Origin: Croceivirga thetidis
GTDB lineage: Bacteria; Bacteroidota; Bacteroidia; Flavobacteriales; Flavobacteriaceae
Direction: 5' to 3'
DNA length: 64,000 nt
Assembly (NCBI RefSeq): GCF_012272815.1
Contig: NZ_JAAWWL010000002.1
Location: forward strand, 836,280-900,279
Shown: piece after piece, positions 37,992 to 47,755 of the stretch
Layout: every line of letters begins with the position of its first letter
Numbering within the stretch: the first letter of the stretch is position 1
Position numbers and translations under genes: made by a program
Notes under the pieces: generated by a model
What the model saw: the letters and a program-made list of their open reading frames with translations, nothing else
Told to the model about the DNA's origin: nothing
The model's database searches: none

Positions 37992-40391
37992 ATGCCAAAT
38001 ACCACCAAAAGATTAGCCCTTGTCCTTGTTTTTTTAAGTACTTTTTCTCACGCCCAAACTAGATTCACCCTAAGTGGAACAATTAGGGAAGCTGCCAGTA
38101 ATGAAACCCTAATTGGGGTTACGGTTGCTTTTCCCGAGTTAAAATCGGGTACGACTACCAACGAATATGGTTTCTACTCAATAACACTGCCTAAAGGGGA
38201 GTACCAGGTATTGGTAAGTTATTTGGGATTTCAAGAAATTGTACGCACCATAAACTTAAATAGCGACAAAAACATTGACTTTAATCTACAAGAACAGGCA
38301 GAAGAGTTATCTGAGGTGGTTGTGACTGAAAATGTAGAACGATTGGATATTCGTAAACCACAAATGAGTGTCGCTGGTTTACAGGTAAAAACCATAAAGC
38401 AGATTCCTGTTGTATTGGGGGAGGCAGATGTTGTAAAATCTTTGTTGTTGTTACCCGGTGTCACCAGTGCCGGTGAAGCTTCATCAGGCTTTAATGTGCG
38501 AGGTGGAGCAGCCGACCAAAATCTCATTCTTTTAGACGAGGCCATTATATTCAACTCTTCCCACCTTTTTGGCTTCTTTTCTGTTTTTAATCCAGACGCA
38601 ATTAAAGATGTTAAGCTATTCAAAGGAGGTATACCTGCCCGATATGGAGGTCGGGTATCTTCGGTATTGGAGATATTTCAGAAAGAAGGTAATAGTAAAG
38701 AGGTCAAGGTAAGTGGAGGAATCGGTGCAGTAGCAAGTCGTTTACTGGTCGAGGGACCAATTAAAAAAGATCAGACTGCATTTCTAGCAGGGGGCAGAGC
38801 TTCTTATGCCCATCTTTTCCTCCCTCTTTTTGATATAGATAATAGAGCCTATTTCTACGATTTAAATACCAAAATCAGCCATAAAATAAACGACCGTAAT
38901 AGCATCTACCTATCGGGTTATTTCGGTCGCGACCTTTTTAGTATCAGCGATAGTTTCGTCAACACCTATGGTAATGCTGTTGGTAATTTTAGATGGAACC
39001 ATCTCTTTTCAGATAAGCTCTTTTCCAACCTTTCGTTGATTTATTCTGATTATTTCTATGGCCTTGAATTGGATTTCGTAGGTTTTGAGTGGGATTCTGG
39101 TATTCAAAATTTTAATGTCAAATATGATTTAAAACACTACATCAATAATAAGCTCCAGATCAATTTCGGTTTGAATAACATATACTATGTTTTTAATCCG
39201 GGATTCATTCGCCCCAATAGTGCCGATTCAGGAATTCTTGAAGACCAACTAACAAAGAAATATGCTAACGAGGCTGCAGCCTATGTTGATATTGAACAGA
39301 AATTAACCGATAAATTAAGTGTCAACTATGGGCTAAGGGCTAGTATGTTCAGTAGACTAGGACAAGACGAGCTTTTTGTTTATCAAAATAACCAACCTGT
39401 ACTATTTGACCCATTTCAATTGGTCTATCGCGAGGCTACACCCATAGATACGATTAACCCTGGTAGAGGAACCAATTTAAAAACCTTTTTTAATTGGGAA
39501 CCAAGGGTTTCAATGGCATATACCATAAATGACAATAATTCCATAAAAGCAAGCTATACCCGTTTGGCACAATACCTACATTTACTTTCTAATACAAGCT
39601 CTCCTACCCCACTTGACGTTTGGACCCCAAGTGGACCTTTTATTGAGCCACAATTACTTGATCAATACGCCCTCGGATATTTTAAAAATTTTAATAATGG
39701 TAATTACAGTTTAGAGCTTGAGGGTTTCTATAAAGACATCCAAAATCGAATCGATTACATTGATGGTGCCGACCTCATTGCCAATGATGCAATTGAACAG
39801 GTAATTCTAAATGGAGAAGCAAGAGCTTATGGTCTAGAATTATTACTTCGAAAAAATACCGGGAAATTTCAAGGCTGGCTGGCCTATACACTTTCTCGCT
39901 CAGAACAAAGAACACCCGGCCGAGAACCTGTGACGGATAATGGAAGATCAAATGAGGAAACAGGAATCAATTTTGGAGAATGGTACAGTACTCCTTATGA
40001 TAAGACACATGATATTTCAATTTATGGTAATTATGAATTGAACGATAAATGGCGATTCAATACCAACTTTATCTATCAGACCGGTCAACCGACCAATTAT
40101 CCTGTTGGTCAGTTTGAATTTGAAGGATTGGTAGTACCATTTTTTGGTCTTAGAAACCAAACCAGATTACCTGATTACCATCGATTGGATGTTTCTGCAA
40201 CGCTTACCCCAAAAAAGAACCGAAAGAGTTCCTTTCAATCTGAATGGGTGTTCAGCGTTTATAACGTTTATAACAGGATGAATGCCGCATCAATAAACTT
40301 TAGACAGAATCAAGATACCGGTAGAAACGAAGCGGTCAGAACCTCGATTTTTGGTGTTGTACCATCGATAACTTATAACTTTAAATTTTAA
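37992..40391 (+). CDS. TonB-dependent outer membrane receptor with carboxypeptidase-regulatory-like domain
   Basis: The 799-residue protein has a signal peptide (1-21), a CarboxypepD_reg-like/CNA-B type domain (about 24-105), a TonB plug (about 120-235, GFNVRGGAADQNLILLDEA) and an outer membrane beta-barrel ending in an aromatic residue. It imports an unknown ligand with TonB energy. It is followed after 2 bases by two DUF4249 lipoprotein genes, the usual receptor-lipoprotein arrangement for this DUF4249 group. No regulator or sigma/anti-sigma pair is adjacent. Confidence 0.92.
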   Translation: MPNTTKRLALVLVFLSTFSHAQTRFTLSGTIREAASNETLIGVTVAFPELKSGTTTNEYGFYSITLPKGEYQVLVSYLGFQEIVRTINLNSDKNIDFNLQEQAEELSEVVVTENVERLDIRKPQMSVAGLQVKTIKQIPVVLGEADVVKSLLLLPGVTSAGEASSGFNVRGGAADQNLILLDEAIIFNSSHLFGFFSVFNPDAIKDVKLFKGGIPARYGGRVSSVLEIFQKEGNSKEVKVSGGIGAVASRLLVEGPIKKDQTAFLAGGRASYAHLFLPLFDIDNRAYFYDLNTKISHKINDRNSIYLSGYFGRDLFSISDSFVNTYGNAVGNFRWNHLFSDKLFSNLSLIYSDYFYGLELDFVGFEWDSGIQNFNVKYDLKHYINNKLQINFGLNNIYYVFNPGFIRPNSADSGILEDQLTKKYANEAAAYVDIEQKLTDKLSVNYGLRASMFSRLGQDELFVYQNNQPVLFDPFQLVYREATPIDTINPGRGTNLKTFFNWEPRVSMAYTINDNNSIKASYTRLAQYLHLLSNTSSPTPLDVWTPSGPFIEPQLLDQYALGYFKNFNNGNYSLELEGFYKDIQNRIDYIDGADLIANDAIEQVILNGEARAYGLELLLRKNTGKFQGWLAYTLSRSEQRTPGREPVTDNGRSNEETGINFGEWYSTPYDKTHDISIYGNYELNDKWRFNTNFIYQTGQPTNYPVGQFEFEGLVVPFFGLRNQTRLPDYHRLDVSATLTPKKNRKSSFQSEWVFSVYNVYNRMNAASINFRQNQDTGRNEAVRTSIFGVVPSITYNFKF

Positions 40392-40393
40392 TC

Positions 40394-41296
40394 ATGAGAA
40401 AGTACACTTTTATACTATTTGTAGTCGTCAGCTTACTTTCTTGTGAGGATGTAATTGATGTAGAACTGCAGACCACGGAACCTAGGCTAGTGGTCAACGG
40501 ATTACTGAGGGTTGACCTGAACCAAGAATTCATTCCAATTGAGATTAAGGTATCTGAAACCACTAATTTTTTTGAAAATAATATTCCCACGCAACTTGAT
40601 GATAATGCAGTTATATTTTATGGCGAACCTGACCCAGATGCGCCGGAAATCATTAATGATATCAAATCTTCATCTTTGACTGAATTGGATGCCGGTAGTG
40701 GAATTTATGTTCCAGACCCAAGTTTTGATGGCGATCAGCGAATTCCAACTAGCCTTATTACACCAAATACGGTTTTTATATTGATAATGCAGCACAAGGG
40801 AAGAAGATATGCCGCTAGAACCCCATTCGCTACAACAGTACCAATTGATAATTTAGAGCAGGGTACGGAAACCTTATTTGATGAGGATGACAAGGAACTG
40901 AAAATCACAATAACCGATCAAGCTAATGTTGATAATTATTATCTCTTTGATTTTGATGAAGGAGAGTTTTTGGCCCTTGACGACCAGTTTATCGACGGAC
41001 AAGAATTTGAATTTTCCTATTTTGTTGATAGGGATTTAGAGGCAGGCCAAGAATTGGAAATAAGTATTTTGGGGGCGGACTTGGACTTTTTCAATTATAT
41101 GGATTTACTTGTAGAACAAACGGAAAGCGACGGTGGTGTATTCGAAACTCCTGCGGCAACCGTGCGCGGTAATGTCTTTGATGTGACAGGTTTGGACAAC
41201 AACCTACTTTTTGATAATGTCAACAGACCAGATGCATTTCCACTTGGTTATTTTGCTGTAGTTCAAGAATTCAAAAGAACTATTATTTTGGAATGA
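40394..41296 (+). CDS. DUF4249 surface lipoprotein, first copy
   Basis: The 300-residue lipoprotein has lipobox LLSC at residues 14-17 and the DUF4249 fold; these proteins sit on the outer membrane beside a TonB receptor, probably as a binding partner or lid, by analogy to SusD. It is 50-60 percent similar by eye to the next gene, most strongly in the C-terminal block ETPAATVRGNVFDVTGLDN. Ligand unknown. It overlaps the next gene by 4 bases. Confidence 0.85.
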   Translation: MRKYTFILFVVVSLLSCEDVIDVELQTTEPRLVVNGLLRVDLNQEFIPIEIKVSETTNFFENNIPTQLDDNAVIFYGEPDPDAPEIINDIKSSSLTELDAGSGIYVPDPSFDGDQRIPTSLITPNTVFILIMQHKGRRYAARTPFATTVPIDNLEQGTETLFDEDDKELKITITDQANVDNYYLFDFDEGEFLALDDQFIDGQEFEFSYFVDRDLEAGQELEISILGADLDFFNYMDLLVEQTESDGGVFETPAATVRGNVFDVTGLDNNLLFDNVNRPDAFPLGYFAVVQEFKRTIILE

Positions 41297-42195
41297 AACC
41301 CTATCCAATTCTATTAGGATTATTTCTATTTATTATCTTTTCTTGTGAAGAGGTCATAGACGTTGATTTACAAGAACCTGAGACTAGGTTGGTGGTGAAT
41401 GGCATCGTAAGGGTCGATGCCAATCAAGAATTTTTGCCGATTGCTATAAAGGTTACGGAATCTTCTGGGTTTTTCGGGGACAATACCATAACAGAGCTGG
41501 AAAGTGCCGTTATTTTGGCTGGTTTACGTGATTCCTTAGATGCTACACAATTTCAATTGGGAAGGTCACAATTACGTGAGTACATACCTGGAACCGGAAT
41601 TTACGAACCCGATACTATTGGCAATGATGTTGATGACCGAATTCGAACGGCCTCCATTAGCGCAGAGACCATTTTTTTTCTAATTGTAGAGCATAAAGGC
41701 AGAAGGTATGCAGGCCAAACCATGTATGTGCCAACTGTTCCGATTGATGAAATAAGACAAGGAAACGAAACACTTTTTGATGAAGACGATACCGAAATCG
41801 AAGTGAAATTTACCGACCTCGCTGACCAACAAAATTTTTATGTTTTTGACTTTGGATTTGGAAATTTTTTGGCAGTTGATGATCAGTTTATTGATGGACA
41901 ACAATTTCAATTCTCATACTTCTACGACGAAGACTTAGCATCGGGTCAAGAACTCGAAGTAAGTATATTGGGAGCAGATCAGCAGTTCTTTAATTATATG
42001 GATTTATTGGTTGAGCAAACAGAAAACGATGGTGGTGTTTTTGAAACTCCTGCCGCTACGGTAAGGGGTAATATGTTCGACGTGACAGGTTTGGACAATA
42101 TTGAAATCTTTGACAACGTAGGTCGCCCCCAATCGTTCGCCTTGGGTTATTTCGCAGTAGTTGAGGAAAACAAGACTTCTCTGATTATCGAATAA
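41293..42195 (+). CDS. DUF4249 surface lipoprotein, second copy
   Basis: The 300-residue lipoprotein has lipobox IFSC at residues 15-18. It has the same length as its upstream neighbour and near-identical C-terminal blocks (FDEDD, DDQFIDGQ.F.FSYF, ETPAATVRGN.FDVTGLDN) but diverged central loops. The pair arose by tandem duplication and probably serves the same receptor. Its end overlaps the convergent GntP permease by 11 bases. Confidence 0.85.
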   Translation: MKPYPILLGLFLFIIFSCEEVIDVDLQEPETRLVVNGIVRVDANQEFLPIAIKVTESSGFFGDNTITELESAVILAGLRDSLDATQFQLGRSQLREYIPGTGIYEPDTIGNDVDDRIRTASISAETIFFLIVEHKGRRYAGQTMYVPTVPIDEIRQGNETLFDEDDTEIEVKFTDLADQQNFYVFDFGFGNFLAVDDQFIDGQQFQFSYFYDEDLASGQELEVSILGADQQFFNYMDLLVEQTENDGGVFETPAATVRGNMFDVTGLDNIEIFDNVGRPQSFALGYFAVVEENKTSLIIE

Positions 42196-43516
42196 TAAGT
42201 AGTAAGGAAGAGATAAGCAGAATGGCTACCAAACCTTGAAAAAGGGTAGCTAAAGTATGACCTTTCAAAGCTGTTTTCAGTTTCATATTCGAAAATTGTG
42301 AAACGACCCAAAAATAGCTGTCATTAACATGTGAAACTGTCATTGCGCCCGCCCCAATAGCTAGAACGGCCAAGGCTTTTTCATTAGAATCCTCGAGGCC
42401 AAACGTAGTTATCAATGGAGCGACGATGGCTGCCGTAGTTATAATTGAAACGGTAGATGATCCCTGGGCGGTTTTCAACAGAGCCGCAATTCCAAAACAA
42501 ATAAATAAACCTCCAATCCCTGAATTGGAAGTAAATCCAAGCATTGTGGCAAAATCTATGGAGCGTATTATTTGACCAAAAGCGCCTCCGGCGCCTGTAA
42601 TCAATATTATCGCCCCAGCCTGTTTCATGGCTTCTTTCATCCAATCACCGGAGTCATAACTTTTTAATGACCGATTGATTACCAGCACCACTAAAACCCC
42701 AACAAGTAAAGCAATTGTAGGATTACCAAAAAAAATCATAGTAGCACTTAACCAGCCCTCTCCCATTGGTTTTGAAGGATAGTCAGCAATGGATTTAAAA
42801 GCTATAAGAATGATGGGCACTAAAATTGGAAGAAAGGACTGAAACGGTGTTATTGATACAATTGTATCGTTCTCTTCTGTTAGCTTATTGTGATTTTCGG
42901 TTTCTGCTTCGGGCAACAAGTTCTTGCCCACCCATAGCGACCAAAAATATCCGGCTAAAGAAACGGGTAAGGCCACTATTAAACCCAATAAAAGTACCGC
43001 TCCCAAATCAGCATCCAAGATTGAAGCTGCAGCTAAAGGACCGGGTGTTGGTGGTACAAAAACATGGGCAGAATATAATCCTGTTGCTAGTGCTATTGCG
43101 AAAAATAGTACCGGCAGTCCAGTTTTTTTTGCTAGGGCCTTGTTTAAAGATGATAAAATAACGAAGCCTGAATCGCAATATACTGGAATTGAGATTACAA
43201 AGCCGGCCAAATTCAATGCAAGGGCGGAACGTTTTAAGCCGACCATTTTCAATATGCTCATGGCTATTACTTTAGTGCCACCGGTACGTTCTAAGAAAAT
43301 ACCTATTACTGTTCCAAAAGCAATGACAAGGCCAATACTAGATAGGGTGTTTCCAAAACCACTTGAAATATTCGTTGTAATCTCAGCAGGGGTCAAGCCA
43401 AAACCAAACCCTCCAAAAATTGCAGCCAATACCAACGAAATTACCGGATGTAACTTGAACCGTACCGTTGCTATAATGATAAAGGCAATCTGTATTATGA
43501 GAACAAGAAACTCCAT
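42185..43516 (-). CDS. gntP: GntP-family gluconate permease
   Basis: The 443-residue inner membrane protein has about a dozen hydrophobic segments and family features: LVLAAIFGGFGFGL near the start, VFVPPTPGPLAAA and SHVNDSYFWVV. The family transports gluconate or related sugar acids with protons. The gluconokinase gene at 1601-2092 could act downstream of it, but the two are 40 kb apart and I see no shared regulatory site. It is monocistronic. Confidence 0.93.
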   Translation of the reverse strand: MEFLVLIIQIAFIIIATVRFKLHPVISLVLAAIFGGFGFGLTPAEITTNISSGFGNTLSSIGLVIAFGTVIGIFLERTGGTKVIAMSILKMVGLKRSALALNLAGFVISIPVYCDSGFVILSSLNKALAKKTGLPVLFFAIALATGLYSAHVFVPPTPGPLAAASILDADLGAVLLLGLIVALPVSLAGYFWSLWVGKNLLPEAETENHNKLTEENDTIVSITPFQSFLPILVPIILIAFKSIADYPSKPMGEGWLSATMIFFGNPTIALLVGVLVVLVINRSLKSYDSGDWMKEAMKQAGAIILITGAGGAFGQIIRSIDFATMLGFTSNSGIGGLFICFGIAALLKTAQGSSTVSIITTAAIVAPLITTFGLEDSNEKALAVLAIGAGAMTVSHVNDSYFWVVSQFSNMKLKTALKGHTLATLFQGLVAILLISSLLLIIR

Positions 43517-43573
43517 ATAAAACTAAAAACAGTACTGCTTAAATATAAGTGATTCTTACTACTTTAGACACTG

Positions 43574-43807
43574 ATGAGAAGAACTGATAAAGATTTACTA
43601 GTAAAAGGGATTAAGTCGTTTCTTTACACCATTGGGGCGATGTTCCTGGCACCTACAATTATATATCAGGCCTTTAAAAATCAAGAAAATGTATTGTTCT
43701 GGCCAGTATTGCTAGTAGGACTATTATTGGCAATCTTGGCAATTTATCTGGGTTTTCGCTCTGTAAAAATCGTAATGGACGCTGTATTTGGAAAAAAGAA
43801 CAAATAA
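43574..43807 (+). CDS. DUF6095 family small membrane protein
   Basis: A 77-residue protein with two transmembrane helices (about 16-33 and 45-60), which I recognise as a DUF6095 member. It lies between GntP (divergent, 57-base gap) and DUF4294 (convergent, 1-base gap). Function unknown. Confidence 0.7.
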   Translation: MRRTDKDLLVKGIKSFLYTIGAMFLAPTIIYQAFKNQENVLFWPVLLVGLLLAILAIYLGFRSVKIVMDAVFGKKNK

Positions 43808-43808
43808 A

Positions 43809-44507
43809 TCAGTTCTTAGTATTGTCTTTTTTCCACTTATTAGTTAGTGATGCATAATCGTAATCCAAGACGGATTCTTGCCGTTTCAGCCTATCTGTGG
43901 CAAACGCCCTTTGAAGGATATCCTCAATAAGATAATCTTCATGTTCCAATTCGGGATGAAATTCCTTTTTCAAATTAATTTTGAAGGCCTTGGCCGTAGT
44001 TTGATACCAAAAGGCACGCCAACCACTTCTAAGTTCTTTCACCAATCCAAAAGCGGTAGTACCGGTCTGTCTATGTATTAACTTAACCAATATTTGACCC
44101 TCGGTACGGGTCAATTTTTTCAACTCTTCTGAGAACTCGCCTTCAATATATTTCTGAACCTTTTTAGTATATCGCTTCTTGTGCCTATTCTTCTTAATAT
44201 ACGTTAAGCTGTCATTCAATTCGACCAAACGCTCTGCCGCCATTTTAGCATAGGGGTATACTTTTAAAGTCTTGCGCCTAAGAATATAATACCGTAATCG
44301 TTCTCGTTTATCAGCAAATTCCAATTTACCAAAAAGATAAACTTCGTCAAGAGCAATAGAACTTCTTAGAATAGAGTCACCTTCGAAGCGCACGTAATAC
44401 TCATATATTGAATCAAACTCACGTTCGTAAATAGAATCGTTTTCCTTTTGTTGACCTAAGGCCAAAGCAACAGTAAAAAAACACAAAGCAAAAAAGTGCT
44501 TCTTCAT
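43809..44507 (-). CDS. DUF4294 family protein
   Basis: The 232-residue exported protein has a signal peptide (MKKHFFALCFFTVALALG) and a DUF4294 domain with RYYILRRKTLKVYPYAKMAA and many charged, helical residues in the C-terminus. DUF4294 is of unknown function and seems restricted to Bacteroidota. It is divergent from the M42 peptidase gene. Confidence 0.8.
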   Translation of the reverse strand: MKKHFFALCFFTVALALGQQKENDSIYEREFDSIYEYYVRFEGDSILRSSIALDEVYLFGKLEFADKRERLRYYILRRKTLKVYPYAKMAAERLVELNDSLTYIKKNRHKKRYTKKVQKYIEGEFSEELKKLTRTEGQILVKLIHRQTGTTAFGLVKELRSGWRAFWYQTTAKAFKINLKKEFHPELEHEDYLIEDILQRAFATDRLKRQESVLDYDYASLTNKWKKDNTKN

Positions 44508-44585
44508 ATAACCATTTAAAGCTAAAATCGCATCAAAATTAACGATAATGCTAGGTGCATATTATTAAATAAGTGTGAATATTGC

Positions 44586-44593
44586 TAAGTTTG
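44586..44593 (+). promoter_or_regulatory. -7 box of the M42 peptidase promoter (TAAGTTTG)
   Basis: Exact TAnnTTTG, 17 bases before the start codon. Confidence 0.55.
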
Positions 44594-44610
44594 AAAGCTA
44601 AAACCAAAAC

Positions 44611-45702
44611 ATGGCAAAAGATAAAATCATCACTAAAAAATCGTTGGAATTCTTTGAGAAATATTTAAATAATGCCTCTCCAACGGGTTATGAATGGGAA
44701 GGTCAGAAAATTTGGATGGACTATCTCAAACCCTATGTAGATGATTTTATAACGGATACCTATGGTACTGCTGTGGCGGTTATTAACCCTGAGGCAGATT
44801 ATAAAGTGGTTATCGAAGGACATTCCGATGAGATATCATGGTATGTCAATTATATTACAGACAATGGCTTGCTTTATGTCATAAGAAATGGTGGAAGTGA
44901 CCACCAAATTGCTCCCTCTAAGTGGGTCAATATACACACTAAAAATAATGGAATTGTCAAAGGTGTTTTTGGATGGCCTGCAATTCATACCAGGAAAAGT
45001 GGAAAAGAAGAAGCTCCAAAACTTGATAACATTTTTATAGATATAGGTGCAAAAGATAAAGATGAAGTAGAAAAAATGGGAGTTCATGTGGGTTGTGTTA
45101 TTACATATCCAGATGAATTTCACATTTTAAATGAAGATAAATTCGTATGTAGAGCCTTGGACAATCGTGCTGGTGGATTTATGATTGCCGAAGTGGCTCG
45201 TTTGCTTCATGAAAATGGTAAAAAATTACCATTCGGTCTCTATATCACAAACTCTGTTCAAGAAGAAATTGGTTTAAGGGGTGCTGAAATGATTACACAG
45301 ACCATTAAGCCGAATGTTGCAATTGTTACTGATGTAACTCACGACACTACCACACCAATGATTGAGAAAAAAGTTCAGGGTGATTGTGCCATGGGTAAGG
45401 GGCCTGTGATTGCTTATGCCCCAGCAGTGCAACAAAAATTAAGGGAACGTATTATTGAAACGGCCGAAGAAAATGAGATTCCATTTCAACGAGCAGCTAA
45501 TTCAAGATATACCGGAACGGATACCGATGCCTTTGCCTACAGTAATGGAGGGGTAGCTTCGGCATTAATCTCTTTACCACTTCGTTACATGCACACTACG
45601 GTGGAAACGGTACATCGTGACGATGTTGAAAACGTTATTCGTCTCATCTATGAAACCCTCTTAAACATTAAGTCTGGGGAAACATTCAGTTATTTCGAAT
45701 AA
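44611..45702 (+). CDS. M42-family metallopeptidase
   Basis: The 363-residue enzyme has the dinuclear-metal ligands of the M42/M28 type: EGHSDEISW, RALDNRAGG, QEEIGLRGA, VTDVTHDTT and YTGTDTDAFAYSNGG, including the glutamate general base pair EE. M42 aminopeptidases degrade short peptides in the cytoplasm. No signal peptide. It is 39 bases from the downstream NUDIX gene on the same strand. Confidence 0.9.
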   Translation: MAKDKIITKKSLEFFEKYLNNASPTGYEWEGQKIWMDYLKPYVDDFITDTYGTAVAVINPEADYKVVIEGHSDEISWYVNYITDNGLLYVIRNGGSDHQIAPSKWVNIHTKNNGIVKGVFGWPAIHTRKSGKEEAPKLDNIFIDIGAKDKDEVEKMGVHVGCVITYPDEFHILNEDKFVCRALDNRAGGFMIAEVARLLHENGKKLPFGLYITNSVQEEIGLRGAEMITQTIKPNVAIVTDVTHDTTTPMIEKKVQGDCAMGKGPVIAYAPAVQQKLRERIIETAEENEIPFQRAANSRYTGTDTDAFAYSNGGVASALISLPLRYMHTTVETVHRDDVENVIRLIYETLLNIKSGETFSYFE

Positions 45703-45741
45703 GAAGTTATTGGTGTTTCTCAAATTCGGCAACTTTTGGCT

Positions 45742-46281
45742 ATGGACGAGTTAGTTGATATTCTAGACGAAGCTGGAAATTACACTGGTACAACAGCATT
45801 TAAGTCAGAGGCGCATTTAAAGGGCCTTTTTCATCCTACCGTGCATGTTTGGTGCTACACTAAAAATGGTAAAATTCTTTTGCAACAACGTGGTGCAAAC
45901 AAAGAAACATATCCATTAAAATGGGATGTATCAGTGGCTGGTCACATCGGCGCAGGAGAAGAAATAACACAAGGTGCGGTTAGGGAAGTACTTGAGGAAA
46001 TCGGGGTTGTTCTTAAGGTCTCTGATTTAGAAAAAATCGATGTTCACAAAACCGAAAAGAGGCACTCAAATACAATTTGGGATAGGGAATTCAATCATAC
46101 CTTTTTGACTGCTTTAGAGGAAACTACAGTCCTAATTAAACAAGAAGAAGAAGTTGAAGCACTAGCTTGGATTTCGTTGGCATCTTTTGAAAACATGATT
46201 TTCAATGATAACACTGGGCTTGTTCCTAATTCTAAAAAGCGCTATGAACGTATTATCGCAGCCGTGCGGTCAAGAATTTAA
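45742..46281 (+). CDS. NUDIX hydrolase (isopentenyl-diphosphate-isomerase-like)
   Basis: The 179-residue protein has a complete Nudix box, GHIGAGEEITQGAVREVLEE, and a DETN-like N-terminus typical of the YfcD/IPP-isomerase-like branch. Whether it hydrolyses a nucleotide or isomerises a diphosphate cannot be told. Start at ATG 45742; the frame opens with a TTG two codons before. It overlaps hisS (convergent) by 4 bases. Confidence 0.87.
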   Translation: MDELVDILDEAGNYTGTTAFKSEAHLKGLFHPTVHVWCYTKNGKILLQQRGANKETYPLKWDVSVAGHIGAGEEITQGAVREVLEEIGVVLKVSDLEKIDVHKTEKRHSNTIWDREFNHTFLTALEETTVLIKQEEEVEALAWISLASFENMIFNDNTGLVPNSKKRYERIIAAVRSRI

Positions 46282-47657
46282 AAATTCCAATTTAGCCAAG
46301 GGCCCTCAATATTTAATGGTGCTACGTGTTGTTCTCCTGTTCGCATGTCCTTAACAACAAACTCTTTCCTTTCCAATTCTTCCTTACCTAAGAATATTAC
46401 CATCGGAATGTTTCGTTTATTGGCATACTTCATTTGCTTTTGCATTTTTGCCGCTGTAGGGTACAAATCGACTTTTACACCACCTTTACGCATTTTGGTT
46501 ATGAGCCTCAGTGCTTCCTTAGCCTCTTCATCTCCAAAATTTAAACATAGTACATCTAGACTTTGACTAACTTCCTCTGGGAACAAACCTAACTCTTCAA
46601 TTACCAAGTAAATTCTATCAAGACCAAACGAGATGCCTACACCACTTACATCTTTTAATCCAAAAATACCTGTAAGGTCATCATAACGTCCACCACCACC
46701 AATTGAGCCCATATTAACGCCTTCAGGGGCTGAAACCTCGAATATTGCTCCAGTATAATAATTCAGGCCTCGTGCCAAGGTCACATCGACTTCAAGTTTA
46801 GACGATTTTATGCCCAAATCATTTATCAACGTGATAATTTGTTGCAACTCCCCTACTCCCTTCATTCCAATTTCAGATTCCACTAACAAATCTTTCAATT
46901 GTTCAAGTTGTTCTTGCGAATTCCCTGACATTTCAAAAAGCGGAGCGGCTTTCTTAATTGCTGATTCAGAAATGCCTTTAGCAGCCATCTCTTCCTTAAC
47001 CTTTATGGCTCCAATTTTATCAAGCTTATCCAACGCAACTGTAAAATCAACAAGAAGGTGTTTGGCTCCTATCACCTCGGCGATTCCAGATAATACCTTA
47101 CGATTATTAAGTTTAATGGTACATCCGCTTAGTCCTAAATCAGTGAAAACTGCATCGTAAAGCTGTACAAATTCCACTTCTTGAAGCAAAGAGTTCGCTC
47201 CTACAACATCAGCATCACACTGATAAAATTCCCTGAACCTTCCTTTTTGTGGTCGGTCGGCCCTCCATACCGGCTGTATTTGATAGCGCTTAAATGGAAA
47301 ATCAATTTCGTTCTGGTGCATGACCACATACCTAGCGAAAGGCACTGTCAAATCATAGCGAAGTGCTTTTTCTGTAATTTTCGGTGCTAACGAAATTGAA
47401 TTTTTTGAACTGTAAGTAATATCGTCAACCTTGGAAATGAAATCACCTGAATTCAGAATTTTAAAAATCAGGCGGTCACCTTCTTCTCCATATTTACCCA
47501 ATAAGGTCTCTGAATTTTCAAAACTCGGTGTTTCAATAGGTTGAAAACCGAAAGTTTCAAAATGCCTCTTGATTACGGAGACTATGTGGCTGCGTTTTGC
47601 TACTTCTGATGGAGAGAAATCCCTTGTTCCTTTTGGGATTGATGGTTTTTGTGGCAT
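46278..47657 (-). CDS. hisS: Histidyl-tRNA synthetase
   Basis: HisS charges tRNA-His. The 459-residue class II synthetase has motif 1 (GTRDFSPSE...IETPSFE), motif 2 (FREFYQCDADVVG), the histidine-A motif ARGLNYYTGAIFEV and motif 3 (GISFGLDRIY), plus a C-terminal anticodon-binding domain (about 360-459). It is monocistronic; no regulatory leader was seen. Confidence 0.96.
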   Translation of the reverse strand: MPQKPSIPKGTRDFSPSEVAKRSHIVSVIKRHFETFGFQPIETPSFENSETLLGKYGEEGDRLIFKILNSGDFISKVDDITYSSKNSISLAPKITEKALRYDLTVPFARYVVMHQNEIDFPFKRYQIQPVWRADRPQKGRFREFYQCDADVVGANSLLQEVEFVQLYDAVFTDLGLSGCTIKLNNRKVLSGIAEVIGAKHLLVDFTVALDKLDKIGAIKVKEEMAAKGISESAIKKAAPLFEMSGNSQEQLEQLKDLLVESEIGMKGVGELQQIITLINDLGIKSSKLEVDVTLARGLNYYTGAIFEVSAPEGVNMGSIGGGGRYDDLTGIFGLKDVSGVGISFGLDRIYLVIEELGLFPEEVSQSLDVLCLNFGDEEAKEALRLITKMRKGGVKVDLYPTAAKMQKQMKYANKRNIPMVIFLGKEELERKEFVVKDMRTGEQHVAPLNIEGPWLNWNF

Positions 47658-47755
47658 TGAAAAGAATTAAGTGCTAACCCTATTCCGTTTTTTGATTAGA
47701 AAAGGAAATCTAGGGTTTCAAAAATATCCAATTATTTACTTTCTAGGTAAAATAC

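Noticed and set aside
42826-43520. Two long plus-strand ORFs antisense to the GntP permease
   Set aside because: They overlap a clear permease gene, their products are Lys/Pro/Arg-rich without any domain, and no start signal is apparent; they are reverse-strand shadows.
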